From Sphagnum compactum (lineage: Eukaryota; Bryophyta; Sphagnopsida; Sphagnales): a DNA stretch of 64,000 bases. A program made the position numbers and the translations under genes. Of this stretch, positions 12,097-24,708 are shown in pieces. The stretch spans positions 14,451,118 through 14,515,117 of the forward strand of contig OZ234503.1 in assembly GCA_965153455.1 (NCBI GenBank), in the 5' to 3' direction. The notes under the pieces are model-generated. The model saw only the letters and a list, made by a program, of their open reading frames with translations. It was not told the origin of the DNA and ran no database searches. The stretch's first letter is position 1; each line of letters starts with the position of its first letter.

Positions 12097-12741
12097 TCAC
12101 TCCCGTATGTGCAGGAGAACATCCTCCAATACTACCCTGATATCATGGCAGCTGGGCTGCAGGGGAGACTTCAAATGCTGAAGCAGACAGTCTGAAAAAT
12201 CTCTGTTATGCAACTTGCAATGCGAAGATGATATGGGTCTGGTCGTTCTCTGTTGTTCTTTATTCCCATATACCTTATGTGAGCTGAATCCCGCTTTGCG
12301 AATCTCATCTTGATCAGAATTGAGCAATAGCTGCAGGCATCTAGAGCTAAGCCAGGAGGAATGAGGTGAAACTTTTGCAGTTTCATCTTGCTCCCGGAAT
12401 GAATTTGAGAATTCGGCAGCTTTCTTCTTCCCCTTTTCAGCTTTTCGTTGGCTGACCTCTTGTGCATCATCATGTAGCAAAAGATCTCGAGCTTGTGTTT
12501 GTCCGAATGTCGTGGTTGCTGTATCTTCCTCCTCTTGTACGTCCTGCATCGCCGCATCACTCCCGGCCACCTCAGATCTAAGCTTCTTTGATTGTTCCGG
12601 TGCCAGGCAATCTTCCAAATTCCTTTTAGACATATCGGCTCTGGAACTTTCAGGAGCGTGACTCCCGCTATTTCTTCTGCCGTCTTCATCCGGAGTCTCT
12701 ACCTCGTAAAACAAATCCATCCCGAGAGGACGACGGGGCAC
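12097..12741 (-). CDS. Hypothetical hydrophilic protein
   Basis: An ORF of 214 codons starts MPRRPLGMDLFYEVETPDED and lies in a GC-richer island than its surroundings. The protein is highly charged, with basic clusters (KKLRSE, EKGKKKAAEF) that could act as nuclear localisation signals, and an acidic stretch (VQEEEDTATT). I recognise no domain. A plausible splice donor (AAG|GTATAT) occurs near 12280, so the true exon may end there and the last 60 or so residues may be intronic. The base composition and charged bias favour a real gene over a chance ORF, but the exon structure and function are unknown. Confidence 0.4.
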   Translation of the reverse strand: MPRRPLGMDLFYEVETPDEDGRRNSGSHAPESSRADMSKRNLEDCLAPEQSKKLRSEVAGSDAAMQDVQEEEDTATTTFGQTQARDLLLHDDAQEVSQRKAEKGKKKAAEFSNSFREQDETAKVSPHSSWLSSRCLQLLLNSDQDEIRKAGFSSHKVYGNKEQQRTTRPISSSHCKLHNRDFSDCLLQHLKSPLQPSCHDIRVVLEDVLLHIRE

Positions 12742-13487
12742 AGACCGATGGCGTCACGCTCCTCTTTCTCGACTCATCAGCGACGCTTCGCGACTAAAGA
12801 AATTGCAGAAAGAAAGAAAGGCCTTCAAAACATCGCTCCACTTGTGTCAGAAAACAATGCGCTCAAAGAAATCCGCATAAACAAAACACATCTTTCTCAT
12901 TCGCACTGTTTATAGCACAAGCGCTAAAAAGAGAAGAAGAAGAGTCAATAATAGAAAATGAAGACATATCTTCTCTGTTCAAAAACATGTCGCCTGGGGA
13001 TTCATCATCCCGGCCCTCCGAAACCTCGCCCTTTCTTTCACTAGCAAATAAAACAATGCGATCGAATATGTATCTTTCTCAAATCAAGACAAGAGTCATA
13101 ATATTCTCTCCACACTCGAGATCCATGCTCAACAGTCTCTTCTAATTATCAACCATCAAACATAATCCAAAAATTTGCCACAGAACACAAAAAAAGACCA
13201 ACACAAAGCTATCTATCATAAAGTCTTAGCTGAACAGCTTCGAATTCCGCTCTGTATACAAGCATCCATCCCCACACAAAAGCAAGCTTATGAATCACAA
13301 GGCTCCCCTTCTCTGAGCCTCTTCCCCACCGCACCACGCACGTGACCGGCGCCCCCACCACAGCAGCATCTCCAACACAATCACAAAAAAATAAAATAAA
13401 ATAAAATTCAAGAGCGATGACTGAGAGACGACGACGACGATTTTGCTGCCCACAAGATCAGTCCGAAGAATTTGTGACGGAAGAAAA

Positions 13488-13685
13488 CTAGAGGCGCGTG
13501 CGAGACTCCTTGGTGGGGGAAGGAGGAGGAAACGGGACCTCGATGAGCATGTCGATTGGGACCTCGTCTGTCGGCCAGGAACCTGAATTTGTTTTTCCAA
13601 AAGCTGAAATGGGGACCTTGATACGCATCTCGATGGGGATCTCGTCTGGCGGTTCGAACTCAGGAACATGATTTTGTTTTTCCAA
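13488..13685 (-). CDS. Small hypothetical ORF with internal duplication
   Basis: This 65-codon ORF contains two related segments, DEIPIEMRIKVPIS and DEVPIDMLIEVPFP, encoded by a tandem DNA duplication of about 90 bp (13530-13600 and 13605-13680 on the plus strand). Several differences between the copies are conservative (I/V, E/D), which hints at selection on protein. It sits in a GC-rich island upstream of the 12097-12741 ORF on the same strand and could be a 5' exon of the same transcription unit. No family is recognised; it may also be non-coding. Confidence 0.25.
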   Translation of the reverse strand: MEKQNHVPEFEPPDEIPIEMRIKVPISAFGKTNSGSWPTDEVPIDMLIEVPFPPPSPTKESRTRL

Positions 13686-13949
13686 AAAGCGGCAAAAAAA
13701 AGAGCATCCAAGGACCCCACAAAGAGCGTGAAAAATGGCGGCAGTTCATTGGCGTGCCAGAGATCAGGAACGTGGCTGCACATAATTGGACCACTTGGCT
13801 AGCTCACACTCCATCATCGATTAGGGAAGGGCGGGTTATGGACCGTCGATGTGAGACAAACACCGTGTGCCCCCCCAGGTGTCAGCAAAAAGAACCTTCT
13901 AAATCCCCTTACCGAGATGACCCTTTTTGTGAGGAGATTAAAATGTAAA

Positions 13950-15180
13950 GTGGCGGGAGACCATTGTTTGAATTTTCATGTGATTTTGATGCGTAGGGTA
14001 AAAAGCCATGGGCTCAATGAAAATATGGGCTTTGCCCATGTGGAGCTGAGAATGGGCTTCATTTCGATAAAGTGCATGGCTGAGGCTTTACCAAACCTAA
14101 AGCATCATCGTATTTTTTGTGCTTTGTATATTTTTGTCCTTTATTGGCCCCAAAAAATCATGTTTGTTGACACAATGATGTTGAAAAGAACAATATCTTA
14201 CATTTAGCTTGTTTCTCCTCGCTGTCCCAATCCCTGTAGCACTATCCTTTTGCAGTGCCATTGGCACGGTATGTAAGAAAAAGGTCGGCTGATAGACCAT
14301 TTTCCTATACATACAGACTTGCTCCAAAAACTAATTGTGTTTCTCCCATACATGCTTAATAAAACCTAAAATCAAACATGCATGTCTACTATCTTAAAAC
14401 AATGATATTTTTTTTATAACATAAAAGGCAACAACAATACAAACAAATTAATCAATTAAAAATTAGTTTCATTACGATTTTTGTTATTAAATCTTCATCA
14501 AAGCCCTATTGAAGTTTTAAAAATAACATCAAATTAATTAAAAACATTTGTATCTCAAAAAAGAATTTTATATTAAATTTTTAATTTGATGTAAAATTGA
14601 CATGTTTTATTATAATCGATTCTTGCATAATCTTTCAAATCAATTTTTTAAGAATCTGATTTTAATAAGATTTAAAAGAATTAAAGCTAATTATTTGCAT
14701 GTTTATTAAAAAAAATTCATTCAAAAAATTAGTCATATTAGTATTTTTTACAATTCATAGTGACATGAAACCTCGTGATACAAAAAGGAATGTGAGAATC
14801 AAAAAAATAAAATGATGTAGAAGCATGATTAAATTAACTACCCAACATTCATGTTTTGAGAAGAAACCCAACAAGTAGATGGGTAGACTTCAAAACAACC
14901 CATTGATTGGAGGGGTGCACCCAGAATCTACACATGTGCATCCATTAGCTTGGGGCAATTAAAATAAATAAATAAATAAAAATCATATGATACATGGCGG
15001 GTATTCATTGGGTATCATGGGAAAAATCAAAAATATTTGCAAGCATTTCAAAAACAGAATGCTTGCCAAACCCCAAAAGCAGAGGAAAAATTATGCAAAA
15101 AATACAATAAGTAACAAGCCCTCCAATTACACCCAAATAAATCGAAGCATGTCATTACATTTTATATAATGAGGTTTGAG
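13950..15180. other. Intergenic AT-rich sequence
   Basis: No gene seen. From about 14340 the sequence is strongly AT-rich with poly-A and poly-T runs and an AAAT run near 14960. Confidence 0.5.
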
Positions 15181-15460
15181 ACATGACCACTTTTTTGTAC
15201 TATGGAACAGGCTGGATTCACATAGGAACATGTTGAGCCCAGTAAGGCAACATAAACCAATGTTGGGCGGTTCTCACTTTTTCTGAGAACCATTGGCTTT
15301 GGTTCTTAGACAAGCTTTCAAGAACCAGCCCCATTCTTGAAAAACAAATAATGTATCAACTTCATGATACCCACCTCAATTTTCAGATTACGTTTTTTTA
15401 AAATCATGGATTCTCAAATGAAAGCATTGTCACCCGTTTTCAATCCAATTATCAAATAAC

Positions 15461-15522
15461 GAATTTTGAACCCAAGATCACCCCAAATAGAGGAAATCTT
15501 TATCCACTATACCACAAGCCCT
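15461..15522 (-). repeat. tRNA-like head of a SINE (A and B boxes)
   Basis: On the minus strand an A-box-like TGGTATAGTGG (15504-15514) is followed after about 30 bases by a B-box-like GGGTTCAAAATTC (15461-15473, one extra A). The stretch starts AGGGCTTG, like a tRNA 5' end. Boxes and spacing fit an internal RNA polymerase III promoter. The B box is imperfect and I see no clean cloverleaf, so a tRNA-derived SINE remnant is likelier than a tRNA gene. Confidence 0.45.
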
Positions 15523-15543
15523 CACAAGCAAAAGGATTGTGAA

Positions 15544-15595
15544 AGGTCCGGTTCTCAACCTACGATTCCTAAACCTTAGGTTGAGAACCGGACCT
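15544..15595. repeat. Perfect 19-bp inverted repeat (hairpin)
   Basis: AGGTCCGGTTCTCAACCTA (15544-15562) is followed, after a 14-nt loop, by its exact reverse complement (15577-15595). It lies in a region (15.2-16.05 kb) dense in GGTTCTCA/TGAGAACC and GTTGGGCGGTT motifs in both orientations. The likely origin is a foldback or MITE-like element. Confidence 0.9.
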
Positions 15596-15792
15596 GACTT
15601 CTCCCCTTAATCTCATCCAGTTCTTTTTTTTTTTTTAAATTTTTTAATGGCTGTTGATTCTCAAGGACCTAGTTCGCACTTGTGTGAGAACTGACAGACC
15701 GGTTATCAACTCAGGCAGCACAGAATATGATGCTTGTCAATGCTCTCACAGTGAGGTTGGTAACCGACCTGATAACCGAGATCAGTTGTGAT

Positions 15793-15872
15793 AACCGCCC
15801 AACGCTGGCATAAAAACCCCTCAAAAGTGTGCCGCCCATGTAGGCATTGCGAGAAGGCAGCGTTGGGCGGTT
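15793..15872. repeat. 15-bp inverted repeat with 50-nt loop
   Basis: AACCGCCCAACGCTG (15793-15807) is the exact reverse complement of CAGCGTTGGGCGGTT (15858-15872). A further TGTTGGGCGGTTCTC copy lies near 15262. Together with the hairpin at 15544 this suggests a foldback element spanning about 15.2-16.0 kb. Confidence 0.85.
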
Positions 15873-16447
15873 CCCCTTTTTCGAAGATAGAATCAGCGTG
15901 GAAGGGTCATGTATACGGACCCTCAACAGGTGGTCCCAACAAATCAAAGAACTGGTTCTGGGTTCTGACCCTTGACCAGTGGTTCTCAAGTACCATAGAA
16001 CCATTTTTTATCTTTAACCTGGGTTCTGGAAAAATCAAAGTACCTATAGGCTAAACTGTAGGTTATTTGCTGGGGTTTTCATGAAGACCAAATCCACCTA
16101 TCATCATCGCAAGAATAATTTTATTTTTATCAAAAATGATAATCAAAAACCCGGATTTGGAGGTTATGTGATTATGGAAATGTCCTGGAACTCGAGGTTA
16201 CAATAGTGCCTTTACCATTTTGACCGTAATTAAATTTTTGTCAATCAAAGCTGAATTTTCTCAAAATTAAGTGGCTATTGTGTCGAAAATTTAGAAAAAT
16301 CTAATTTCAAAATGCTGAAATTTATGAGACTTGAAGTTTAGGTCCAACCTTAACCTAGGAAATGGTCGATTCTATTATGTAATGTCGTTAGTAAAGTGTC
16401 TCTTTTTTTCTCATCATGCGGCAACTGTGAATGTGTGGATCAAAGCT

Positions 16448-16505
16448 GGGATCGAACATGGTCGTAGCTCTTAGAAGGCTGAAGCCATTAGGCTCCTTGT
16501 TCCTT
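16448..16505 (-). repeat. tRNA-like SINE head
   Basis: On the minus strand, A-box-like GAGCCTAATGG (16485-16495) and a perfect-looking B box GTTCGATCCC (16448-16457) are 27 bases apart. No complete acceptor stem or CCA end is evident, so a SINE 5' head or decayed tRNA is more likely than a functional tRNA. Confidence 0.4.
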
Positions 16506-17579
16506 GCCTTTTTTGTATCACTCTCCACACACCCACCATTGCTGAAATCCTGAATCCTAGACTCCTCGTCCCCCTCCCGCCCCCCCCTAAAGGAACCAAG
16601 CACTGTTGCAATTTCGGAGTCAGTGGGAGGTGAAGATGGTGGCTTCACAGCTGATTCTCAGGAGATTGGGAGGCCACAGAAGCTGCCATCGTTCTACACC
16701 ATGCTAAGCTCATGATGATGACAATGCCTCCTACTACTGCTGTGCAGGTGCCGTCTTTCTTAGTTGGTTTCAGGCTTCTTCATTCGTAATAGGAATAGAG
16801 ATTGATAGGGCACGCGTGGGAGGATTGCAGTGTCGGGGATGGGAGCAAGCCAGGCTGAAGTGTAGACAGAGGTTCTAATGGGTATGGGATTGCTTGTAGG
16901 CTCCTCGGTAGTGGTGCTCACAACTCTTGTCCCATATTCGGTCGTTGTGACCTAGTGAATGGTGTTGCCAAGGATCGCCAATTCACGCCAGCTAACCGCT
17001 TCAGCCTCTTCAGTATCAGCTTTTTCTTAAAGTTTCCATTTCTCAATTTCTATCATATGCATCTCAGATTTTCTGAAAAAATTTCTTGGAAAGAAAAATT
17101 TGGCCCTTCCTATAAGACCAAAGTAGCTACCATGTTTATCAAAATGAGTCCTTCAACATATCCAGACCTATCCATTAGAAAATTAGCTTGGCAAGCAACA
17201 TTGTCATAAACTCTCACTCCAAACACCACATGTGATGTCTCATTCAAAACATTCTAGTATCCAGTGAACACATTTAACCCATGTAAACAAGTTAAGGATC
17301 GTATACATTGTTATTAGGAGTATACATCTACTTGGCACAACTTACAACAAAGACTAATTCAAAATCAATGCATCAATGCATCTTCAAAATCAAAGTTATA
17401 TATTCATTTAATACTCTCTTTGCAAACACTATGAGAAATCATGTCCATCAAAACCACACTACCCTGCAGCTAAACTGCACTATAATTAGAGCATGGAAAT
17501 ATATATGGGCAATTAATAAATAAAATGGCACATTACAAAATATAAAAATTGTATTATATTTGTAATTTAATTATAAATG

Positions 17580-19500
17580 GGACACTTATATGGTGTAATA
17601 TACGTATCATACATACAAATGTAATCAATCATGTTTGATTTTTTAGCAAGTTGAACTTTAATTGCATGTGACAACTACATTACAACTAGTGTAAATGTAG
17701 CATTTGATCAATAACTACATTGCAACTAGTGTATGAAATCAACACATATGATCATGCCATGTGTACACATTTCCACTACCATTAGATATGACATTTACAA
17801 TTAGATGTCAACTATGATTCTAATTGATACAATTAGTTGTGACACTATGTTGTCAGTATAGAAATATTACCTTTCCATTATTTTGTGACTTTTGTTCAAC
17901 TATTCATAAATTAATAATCAAACAATTTCATATTTAATAATCAATTTTTTTCAATAGTTTATTAACTATTATACATTAACTAATATTTAATAGTTAATAT
18001 GAACTAATCAATTTGATTCAAACAATCAGTTTATTAATTGATTTAAATTATTAATTTAAATTATTTAAGTTACTAATTTTTAAAAAAATTAAACTGTTCA
18101 TACAAATACAAAATTCAAATAATTAGTTATCAATTCAAAAAATAGATGATTAATTATTTGCTAACTATGTAATTTACCCAAATTCATATTTCATCTTTAA
18201 TTTCTAATAATGAAAATTTCAATTAATTTATTAACTCTTATTTAATACATAATTTAATTCATTATTATGAACTAATTACTCAAATTAAATTTGTGAATAT
18301 TAATCTGAATTAACTAGTTTAATATATAAAGTTAATTTAAAAATGAAATTCAGATAATAAATGAGTAATTATTTGAATTAAGATAATTAATTATCTGATA
18401 ATTAATTATTTGAAAAAAAATTAATTATTCAAAATAACTAGCTAACTAATTAAATGAATTGGAGTGATTAGTTCAAATAATTAATCTATAGCTTAATTCA
18501 AATCATTATTATCTGAATTAAATATCTAAATTCATTTACTAGTTAATTATCTGAATTTAAATATCTAATTATCAAATAACTAACTACTTATTTATTTAAA
18601 TTAAGCCAATTAATTCAAAAAATTAATTCAAATTATTATTTTAGATAAATAATTCACATATATAGTTATCAGATAATTACTTGTTTAGTTGTACAATTTA
18701 TAAAATTAAAAATAAACACAAAAAATGTGGGGAAAAAAAAAATAGTTGCAACTCAATTTGCAATTAATGTGCAACTAAAACATTTAACCCATATGTTTTG
18801 TCCTTGAATCTCATCTCACAAACTATAAAAAGAAGGTGTTCACATTAAAATACATGTGTTAATTTGAGATGAATTCAAAAAACCTTAACCCTAAAAACGA
18901 AACATAAAATTAAATAGAATATTTTGCATGGCTACTTTTTAATTCACCTTCTAGTTTCCTACCTACTTGCCTACCTAGGTAAGTAAATAATTAGTCCTAC
19001 ATTTATACCTACCTACTTATGTAGTGTAGGTAAGTATGTAATCTAAGTATGTAGGTATGTCCTACCTACCTAGTTTTACCTACTTACCTACCTACCTATG
19101 TTTATGTATTGACCTACCTAACTACTTAAACATTTTTTTGTTTTTTTATAATTTTTAATTTTCAATTAATATGTCACATGGCAACTTTTGATTGTGTCAT
19201 GTGTCACAATAACCATATAAATGAACAATCATAATGGACGGTGGAAATGAATATTTCCAAAAAAAATTAAAAAATCACCCAAAAATCCCCATGGTACCAC
19301 ATGTTAGATTTTGATGGATTAATGAAAAATGATGCAACATGACATTACCATGGTAGTTGCAAATTAGTTGCATTAGAATTATATAATATTTGTTCTAACA
19401 TAGTTATAACTAAGTTACATGAGTTGCATGAGTTGCATATGTATATAATTTCATATATGGTGAATTGCGTCCATTGCAACTAATGCAATTTGTTCGATAA
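17580..19500. mobile_element. CACTA-like non-autonomous element remnant
   Basis: Subterminal-type motifs such as AACTACATTGCAACTAGTGT (twice, 17680-17735), GTTGCAACTCAATTTGCAA (18745) and CCATTGCAACTAATGCAA (19470) bracket an extremely AT-rich core and a CCTA/TAGG tract (18955-19130). The same module set occurs at 45.9-49.4 kb and after 63.0 kb. The block AACCCATATGTTTTGTCC near 18790 matches ATCCCATATGTTTTGGC near 47600. Exact ends and target-site duplication were not identified. No transposase coding seen. Confidence 0.5.
18955..19130. repeat. CCTA/TAGG tetranucleotide tract
   Basis: Imperfect runs of CCTACCTACTTG, TAGGTAAGTA and CCTACCTACCTA in both orientations. This is one of about eight such tracts in the window (see 34258, 46905, 49715, 54346, 63434). 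It is unlike the plant telomere repeat TTTAGGG. Confidence 0.85.
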
Positions 19501-20139
19501 CACTTAGGTGAAAGCAAGATAAAGTATACACAAAAAGTAAAGTAACAACACAAACACTAAGGTCTTTGAATAAAACATACATCAAGTACATGACTTTATG
19601 GAGATAATGTAAATATGTTTAAGTACATTGTTTCTTAACTAATGTTGGCTTTGAGTCCAAAAGTTGAATTGATAAAATCAAAATTTTTTAAAGTCCTTGC
19701 AAGTACTTGAATTGGACCTTCCCAATTGTGACAATTTGACAAATAGATTTCAAGTATTTGAAAGTACTTGAAATGTTTTTGCAATTTGTTTTTTTTTTCC
19801 CCAAGCACCTTAGTATTAATGTGGTGAACACTTGAATATAATTTGTTCTATCAATCAAACTTTTTTTCATAGCTAAAATCACCCCTAACCCTCTAAAAAG
19901 TGATGAATTTTGGGGATACTTTTGGGGTATTTTTTCAAGCTCAAAATTTATGACAAAAATCATTTTGGGATGCTAGAGGAAGCCTTAAGGTGCTAGATAA
20001 ATTAGAGTTTTGATTTCAACAATTTCATATGTTGGGTATGCATCCATTTTCACAAGTATGCAAAGTAGATTAATATGATCAAATATGTTGTTGTGTTGAC
20101 ATTTGTCCCTATTTATCATTTGCACTTTTTGAAACTTGT

Positions 20140-20770
20140 TTTAATGCAGGTCTAGACATCTAAATTAGCAAATTTTGTGGATTCATTTGGAATCAACAAG
20201 ATTAGTCAATTTAGACTATTCATCACCTTGTGGTGAAGCTATGTGATCTTGACCGTGAATTGACATTTTGAAGAGAAGCGTACATGTGAATTGAATCACC
20301 CTTGCAAACTTTGTGTAAGTTTAGGGTATTGTGCTTCTAAGTGCCTTGGTCATGGCTATCATTCTTTCTACAATGCCAAAAAGCTCATGGTGAATTCCTA
20401 GATCTTGTTTTATGATGTAAAGTTATTGAAGAAGGCATGCAAATCTCACCCATGAAACATAATGATCAAGGTCCGATAAATTAAGGGGCAACCCATTGAT
20501 ATTAAGAAGAACTATTCAAATGTTGTAGCAAATGTAATAAGAGGTAACAAACACTTTGACTAAAGGTTTTTTTGTTTAGGTTTGGGTTGTGCTTCTTTAC
20601 AAACAAGGTCGTGTGGCATTTCTTATTGCAATGTTCATGTTAGTTTTTGAATCTAATGTCATTCCTTGTGGTTTTTTTGCAGCAACAATAATAGTAGGGT
20701 TTGATGATGTCATGGATCTTGATGACATGGTCATTGAAGTCCCAAACACATTGGGTTCAAACAACTGCTA
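20140..20770 (+). pseudogene. Possible retroelement remnant with zinc-knuckle-like motif
   Basis: On the plus strand near 20300, ordered cysteines read HPCKLCVSLGYCASKCLGHG. This is C-x2-C-x4-Y-x4-C, a CCHC zinc knuckle with the His position changed to Tyr (TAT for CAT). Stops interrupt the surrounding frame. Gag or LINE ORF1 proteins carry such knuckles. No reverse transcriptase was recognised, so this is a weak call. Confidence 0.25.
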
Positions 20771-23650
20771 AGAGTAATCCCAAGTTGATCGTCATGACAG
20801 TGGCTTTATCATTCTAGAGGAATCACAAAACAACTAAAGTTTGCATTGTTGAAGTTGTTCAGGATAATCCAACTATTGGGAATGACCCCAACATGATTAC
20901 CACAACTCCACCTATACCTAGAAGTGGAGTATAGAGGGTCCCAACCTAATTGGCACAAAGTTATTTATGCTTAGAAGTGGAGTGTAAAAGGAGCCTCAAG
21001 CCTCAAATGACACACAAAAGATTCCTTACCCAACTCAAGTACTAGAGCGTCATCTATAATATTACCTACCCAGCCCATCAATGTCAAAAGTATTTTATTG
21101 CCTACCCAAACACTGAATGCAAATTCCATTGAGGTCAAAAGTACTAGGCAAAAGAGGCTTGATGATGTTGTTGATACAAGTCCTCCAAGAAAGAATGTTG
21201 GAGGAGATGGACAGAAGTAATTTGATGTTGTTGATATAATCCTCCAAGAAGGAATGCAACAATATGTGGATGTGTGGCAACCCCTATTAGAAAGAAGCAA
21301 GACTTTGTTGGCAATAAGAAAAGGAAGAAAACAAGTGATGATAATCTCAATGTGGCATCTAAACTAGCTACATATGTTGTCCAAAAAAGTAGGGTAGTCT
21401 CTACATGAAATAACAATGTATAGGACTGACAAAAGTGATCTAATTAAGTTTGATCACATCACAATATGCAAACACCCTAATCAAAAGTTTGATATGTCAT
21501 GACAAGCGTCTAATCCAAATGCATTTAAGAAAGCTTTTGTCCAAAGTCCTACATAATCCAATGTGCATGACCAAAATCATGGCTCATCTTTTCCATCTTC
21601 TTTTTCTCTCTTTTGGAAACATGATCTTTTGATTTGATTGTTAGTAATGGAGCTTGCGGAGCTTTGGGCACCATTTGAGATTGTTAGCTTGAAATCTAAA
21701 ACCTTTGTAAAAAAAGCTATAGGCAATGGATCTTGCAACAAGAAGTTCTCTCACAACTACCACAAGTTGTTTTGAAGCAAAAACAATTATTTAAGACCTT
21801 GCAATTGTTGCAAAACAACACTGCAAACCCCTGAACCCAACCCCAATGCATGATAGAGGCTTACCTTGGTTCACCAAATTGCAACTTTCGACAAATCCCA
21901 CCATAGCTAAAAGACTCACAAGATATTGCCATTGTTTGTGACGATGCATTAAACATGGCACTTTAGGTTCTATTTGTGGTCTCCAAATGTTGTCATAAGT
22001 TGAGTTCAATTGCTGTTGCAAAAGAAAAAGAAGAAATCTTATGCAAGAATTTGCATCTATATGTTCAACTTAATAAGGTAATGCACTTAGGTTTCTAGCT
22101 ACCTATCACTAGTGCACTTAGGTTTTTAATTACCTATCAGTGATAGTCAAATGTAATATCAACCAATTACAAATTTCCTTGTCCAAAATATGTGTTACAA
22201 ACTACTTTCCTTTACTTTTCAAAAACTACCAAGGTAGCAAGGATGTACAAAATACCTTTCATTCACCCATTCACGTTCATAAAGTTGCAATGAATTACAA
22301 ATGAGTTAAAAATGATCCCTATAATGCCAAAACCTAATTTCAAGGCTATTTGCAAATCACCCCATTTTCATAGTGCAATAGTAACATAGAAAACCATTGA
22401 GTTTTAAAGTTCCAAAGAATGCATTAAACCCTAGTTTTCACAACGTTGTCAAGTGTAACAAACTCTTTGGTTATCTTTGGATTGTGAAAGAAATAGGCAT
22501 AAAAACTTTGCAACACATTTTCATCTCCCCACAATAGCCAATTTTGAAAATGTTTGGATTGCCAAATTTGTGCAATGGCCCATGAATGTATGTTGATAAT
22601 GAATGGAATATTTTGGTCCTTCATTTGGATTCTCATTTTAATTCTAACACCTTAAAACACAGTGACCCCATTATCTCCAAATGTAATAACCTTGAAACCA
22701 TTATTTTCTAATTCAAACCACCATATAAAACCATGGCATCCACCATAATTCTTTTTAGATTGTCTAAAATGGCCCCATCAACAAGTTGACGTAAGGATAA
22801 CAACAAAGGCATTAACTACCAATTTTCCACTAAATGTGAATGGATGGAAACCTAAGATTGTTGATCCATGGTTGTAATTTCATCACATGAAAGGGAGATA
22901 AATCTAGCAACTTAAACTAAAACCTTGGTCTTGTTCATCACCAGCTCATGCATGCAAGTTGTCATCCCCCACCCAATTGTACTAGATGAATGAAATTTTG
23001 GAAAATCCTTGACATCAAGAAAGTGAAACAAATTGTTCATATTTTCAGAATCCATACAAAAGTTTGCCCATAGATATTAATGGAAACAAACACCAATTGG
23101 GCCTTTTTTTCCTTCATTTTTATAACAACACCGTGAAAAACTTAATTAATTATAATGTCCTTTCTAACATTTGCATAAAGATGTTCATTTTTTGCATGGC
23201 CAAAACTTGATTTCATATTAAATTCCCCAACTTTATAAACATTTAGAATTGCAGTTAAAGTTTTTTTCATGTTTCCAAAGGCTATCTAATTTAAGGGACA
23301 ATTTTTTTTCTATCCCCTCTATTTTGGAACAAATTTCGCATCTAACTTGATGCACCTTCCCATCTAAACCCAAAATTAACTTAGCCCATGGGAGTTTTGC
23401 ATTTTAAATGTTATGAAAAACCATGTTTTGTTCATATTCCTTCTGTTTCCACTTTTTTTTTGTAGCTTAAATCCATAGGTTTTCCTTAAACAAAGGATCA
23501 AAAGGAAAGAAGGATTTAGCATTTCATGGTTAAATGATTTTACATTCACAAGAATCAAATCATCTACAAAAAAAAAATGAAACCTAAAGTAAAGTTCTAG
23601 AAAGGGACCAAAGAAGGTGCCATCTTTAACATAAGTTTAGAACTTCAACA
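20771..23650. other. Intergenic sequence without recognisable genes
   Basis: Moderately AT-rich DNA. A partial duplication near 21150-21260 (TTGATGTTGTTGATA with TCCTCCAAGAA) is the only structure noted. Short open frames here show no family features. Confidence 0.4.
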
Positions 23651-23659
23651 AACCTTGTA

Positions 23660-23930
23660 AGTTGCAATGGTTACGTGATGAATTAGGTAGCATTGCAACA
23701 ATGGTGATGGCAATGCAGTTGTAGTATATGGTTATGTGACCAATGGTGATGGTAGCTTGTAGCAAATGGCTTGCGACAAATGACAATGGTAACATTGTAA
23801 CAAATAACTATGTGATGAAGGTAGGTAGCAACACAATACATGGCTACAAAATGAATGTAGGTAGTATTGTAGTAAATGGTTACACGACCAACAACAATGG
23901 CTACAACAAATGCAACAAATGTTTATATAA
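23660..23930. repeat. Degenerate minisatellite
   Basis: Repeats built from GTAGCATTGCAACAAATGG, GTTATGTGACCAATGG and GATGGTAG recur with much variation, with a unit length of roughly 50-60 bp. They create open frames on both strands without coding meaning. Confidence 0.65.
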
Positions 23931-24708
23931 CTCATGAATTTTAAGAAAACATCATGATGAATGCAAAATGTAGAGATTCAAGAACACAATCATAAGAACA
24001 CAATGATGACTCAAACAATGGATGTTGACAACTAGAAGCTTTAAGCAAATTGCAAAGAAGAAATGAAAACCTAAAATATACCTTGAAATGCAAGAGATGT
24101 TCAACTTTTATGGCCTTTGAACCTTGGTTTTTCATCTTATGTTGTTAACTTCTGAAATTTTGGAAGTTGGCAATTGGTGCACATTGTGCCCACAAAATCC
24201 AATTTGAAATCCCATAATACATCCATGATATTAATAACTTCCAAAAAACACAAAACAACATTGAAACTTGAATGTAAATTCCAAACATTGCACTTATATT
24301 TCATAAGAACTTTTGAATAAATACAAAGTTGCAAAACAAAAACATGGGCATTAAGGTTAAAGGCTAAAGCTTAAGATTAAATCTAAAATTTGGAAGATTT
24401 TAAATCTTGATTACAATGAGGTTTGATGGTCAACCATTTGAAAAATCCTTCCTACCACTTGTGACCTGCCACCAAGTTCCAAGAATCAAGATCTTCAAAG
24501 TTATGGATTCTAAAGTTTGAAGTCTTAGTGTCTCACCTTAATAAATGAACACCTTTAACTTTAGTTTTTAGTATCATCTCTCAAACATAGAGATGTAAAT
24601 TTGGATTCAAATGCAACAAAGTAAGCTATAGAGTCATGATATTATTTAACAACTTGTATTTAGTGCTAGTACTTAAACATCATAACTTGATATCTACTTA
24701 CAATCCCA

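Noticed and set aside
12592-12915. Plus-strand ORF opposite the hypothetical minus-strand gene
   Set aside because: Overlaps the GC-rich start of the minus-strand ORF and shows no protein-like features; probably a shadow.
16448-16505. Functional tRNA gene
   Set aside because: A and B boxes are good, but I cannot draw a complete acceptor stem and anticodon arm; kept only as a SINE-like head.
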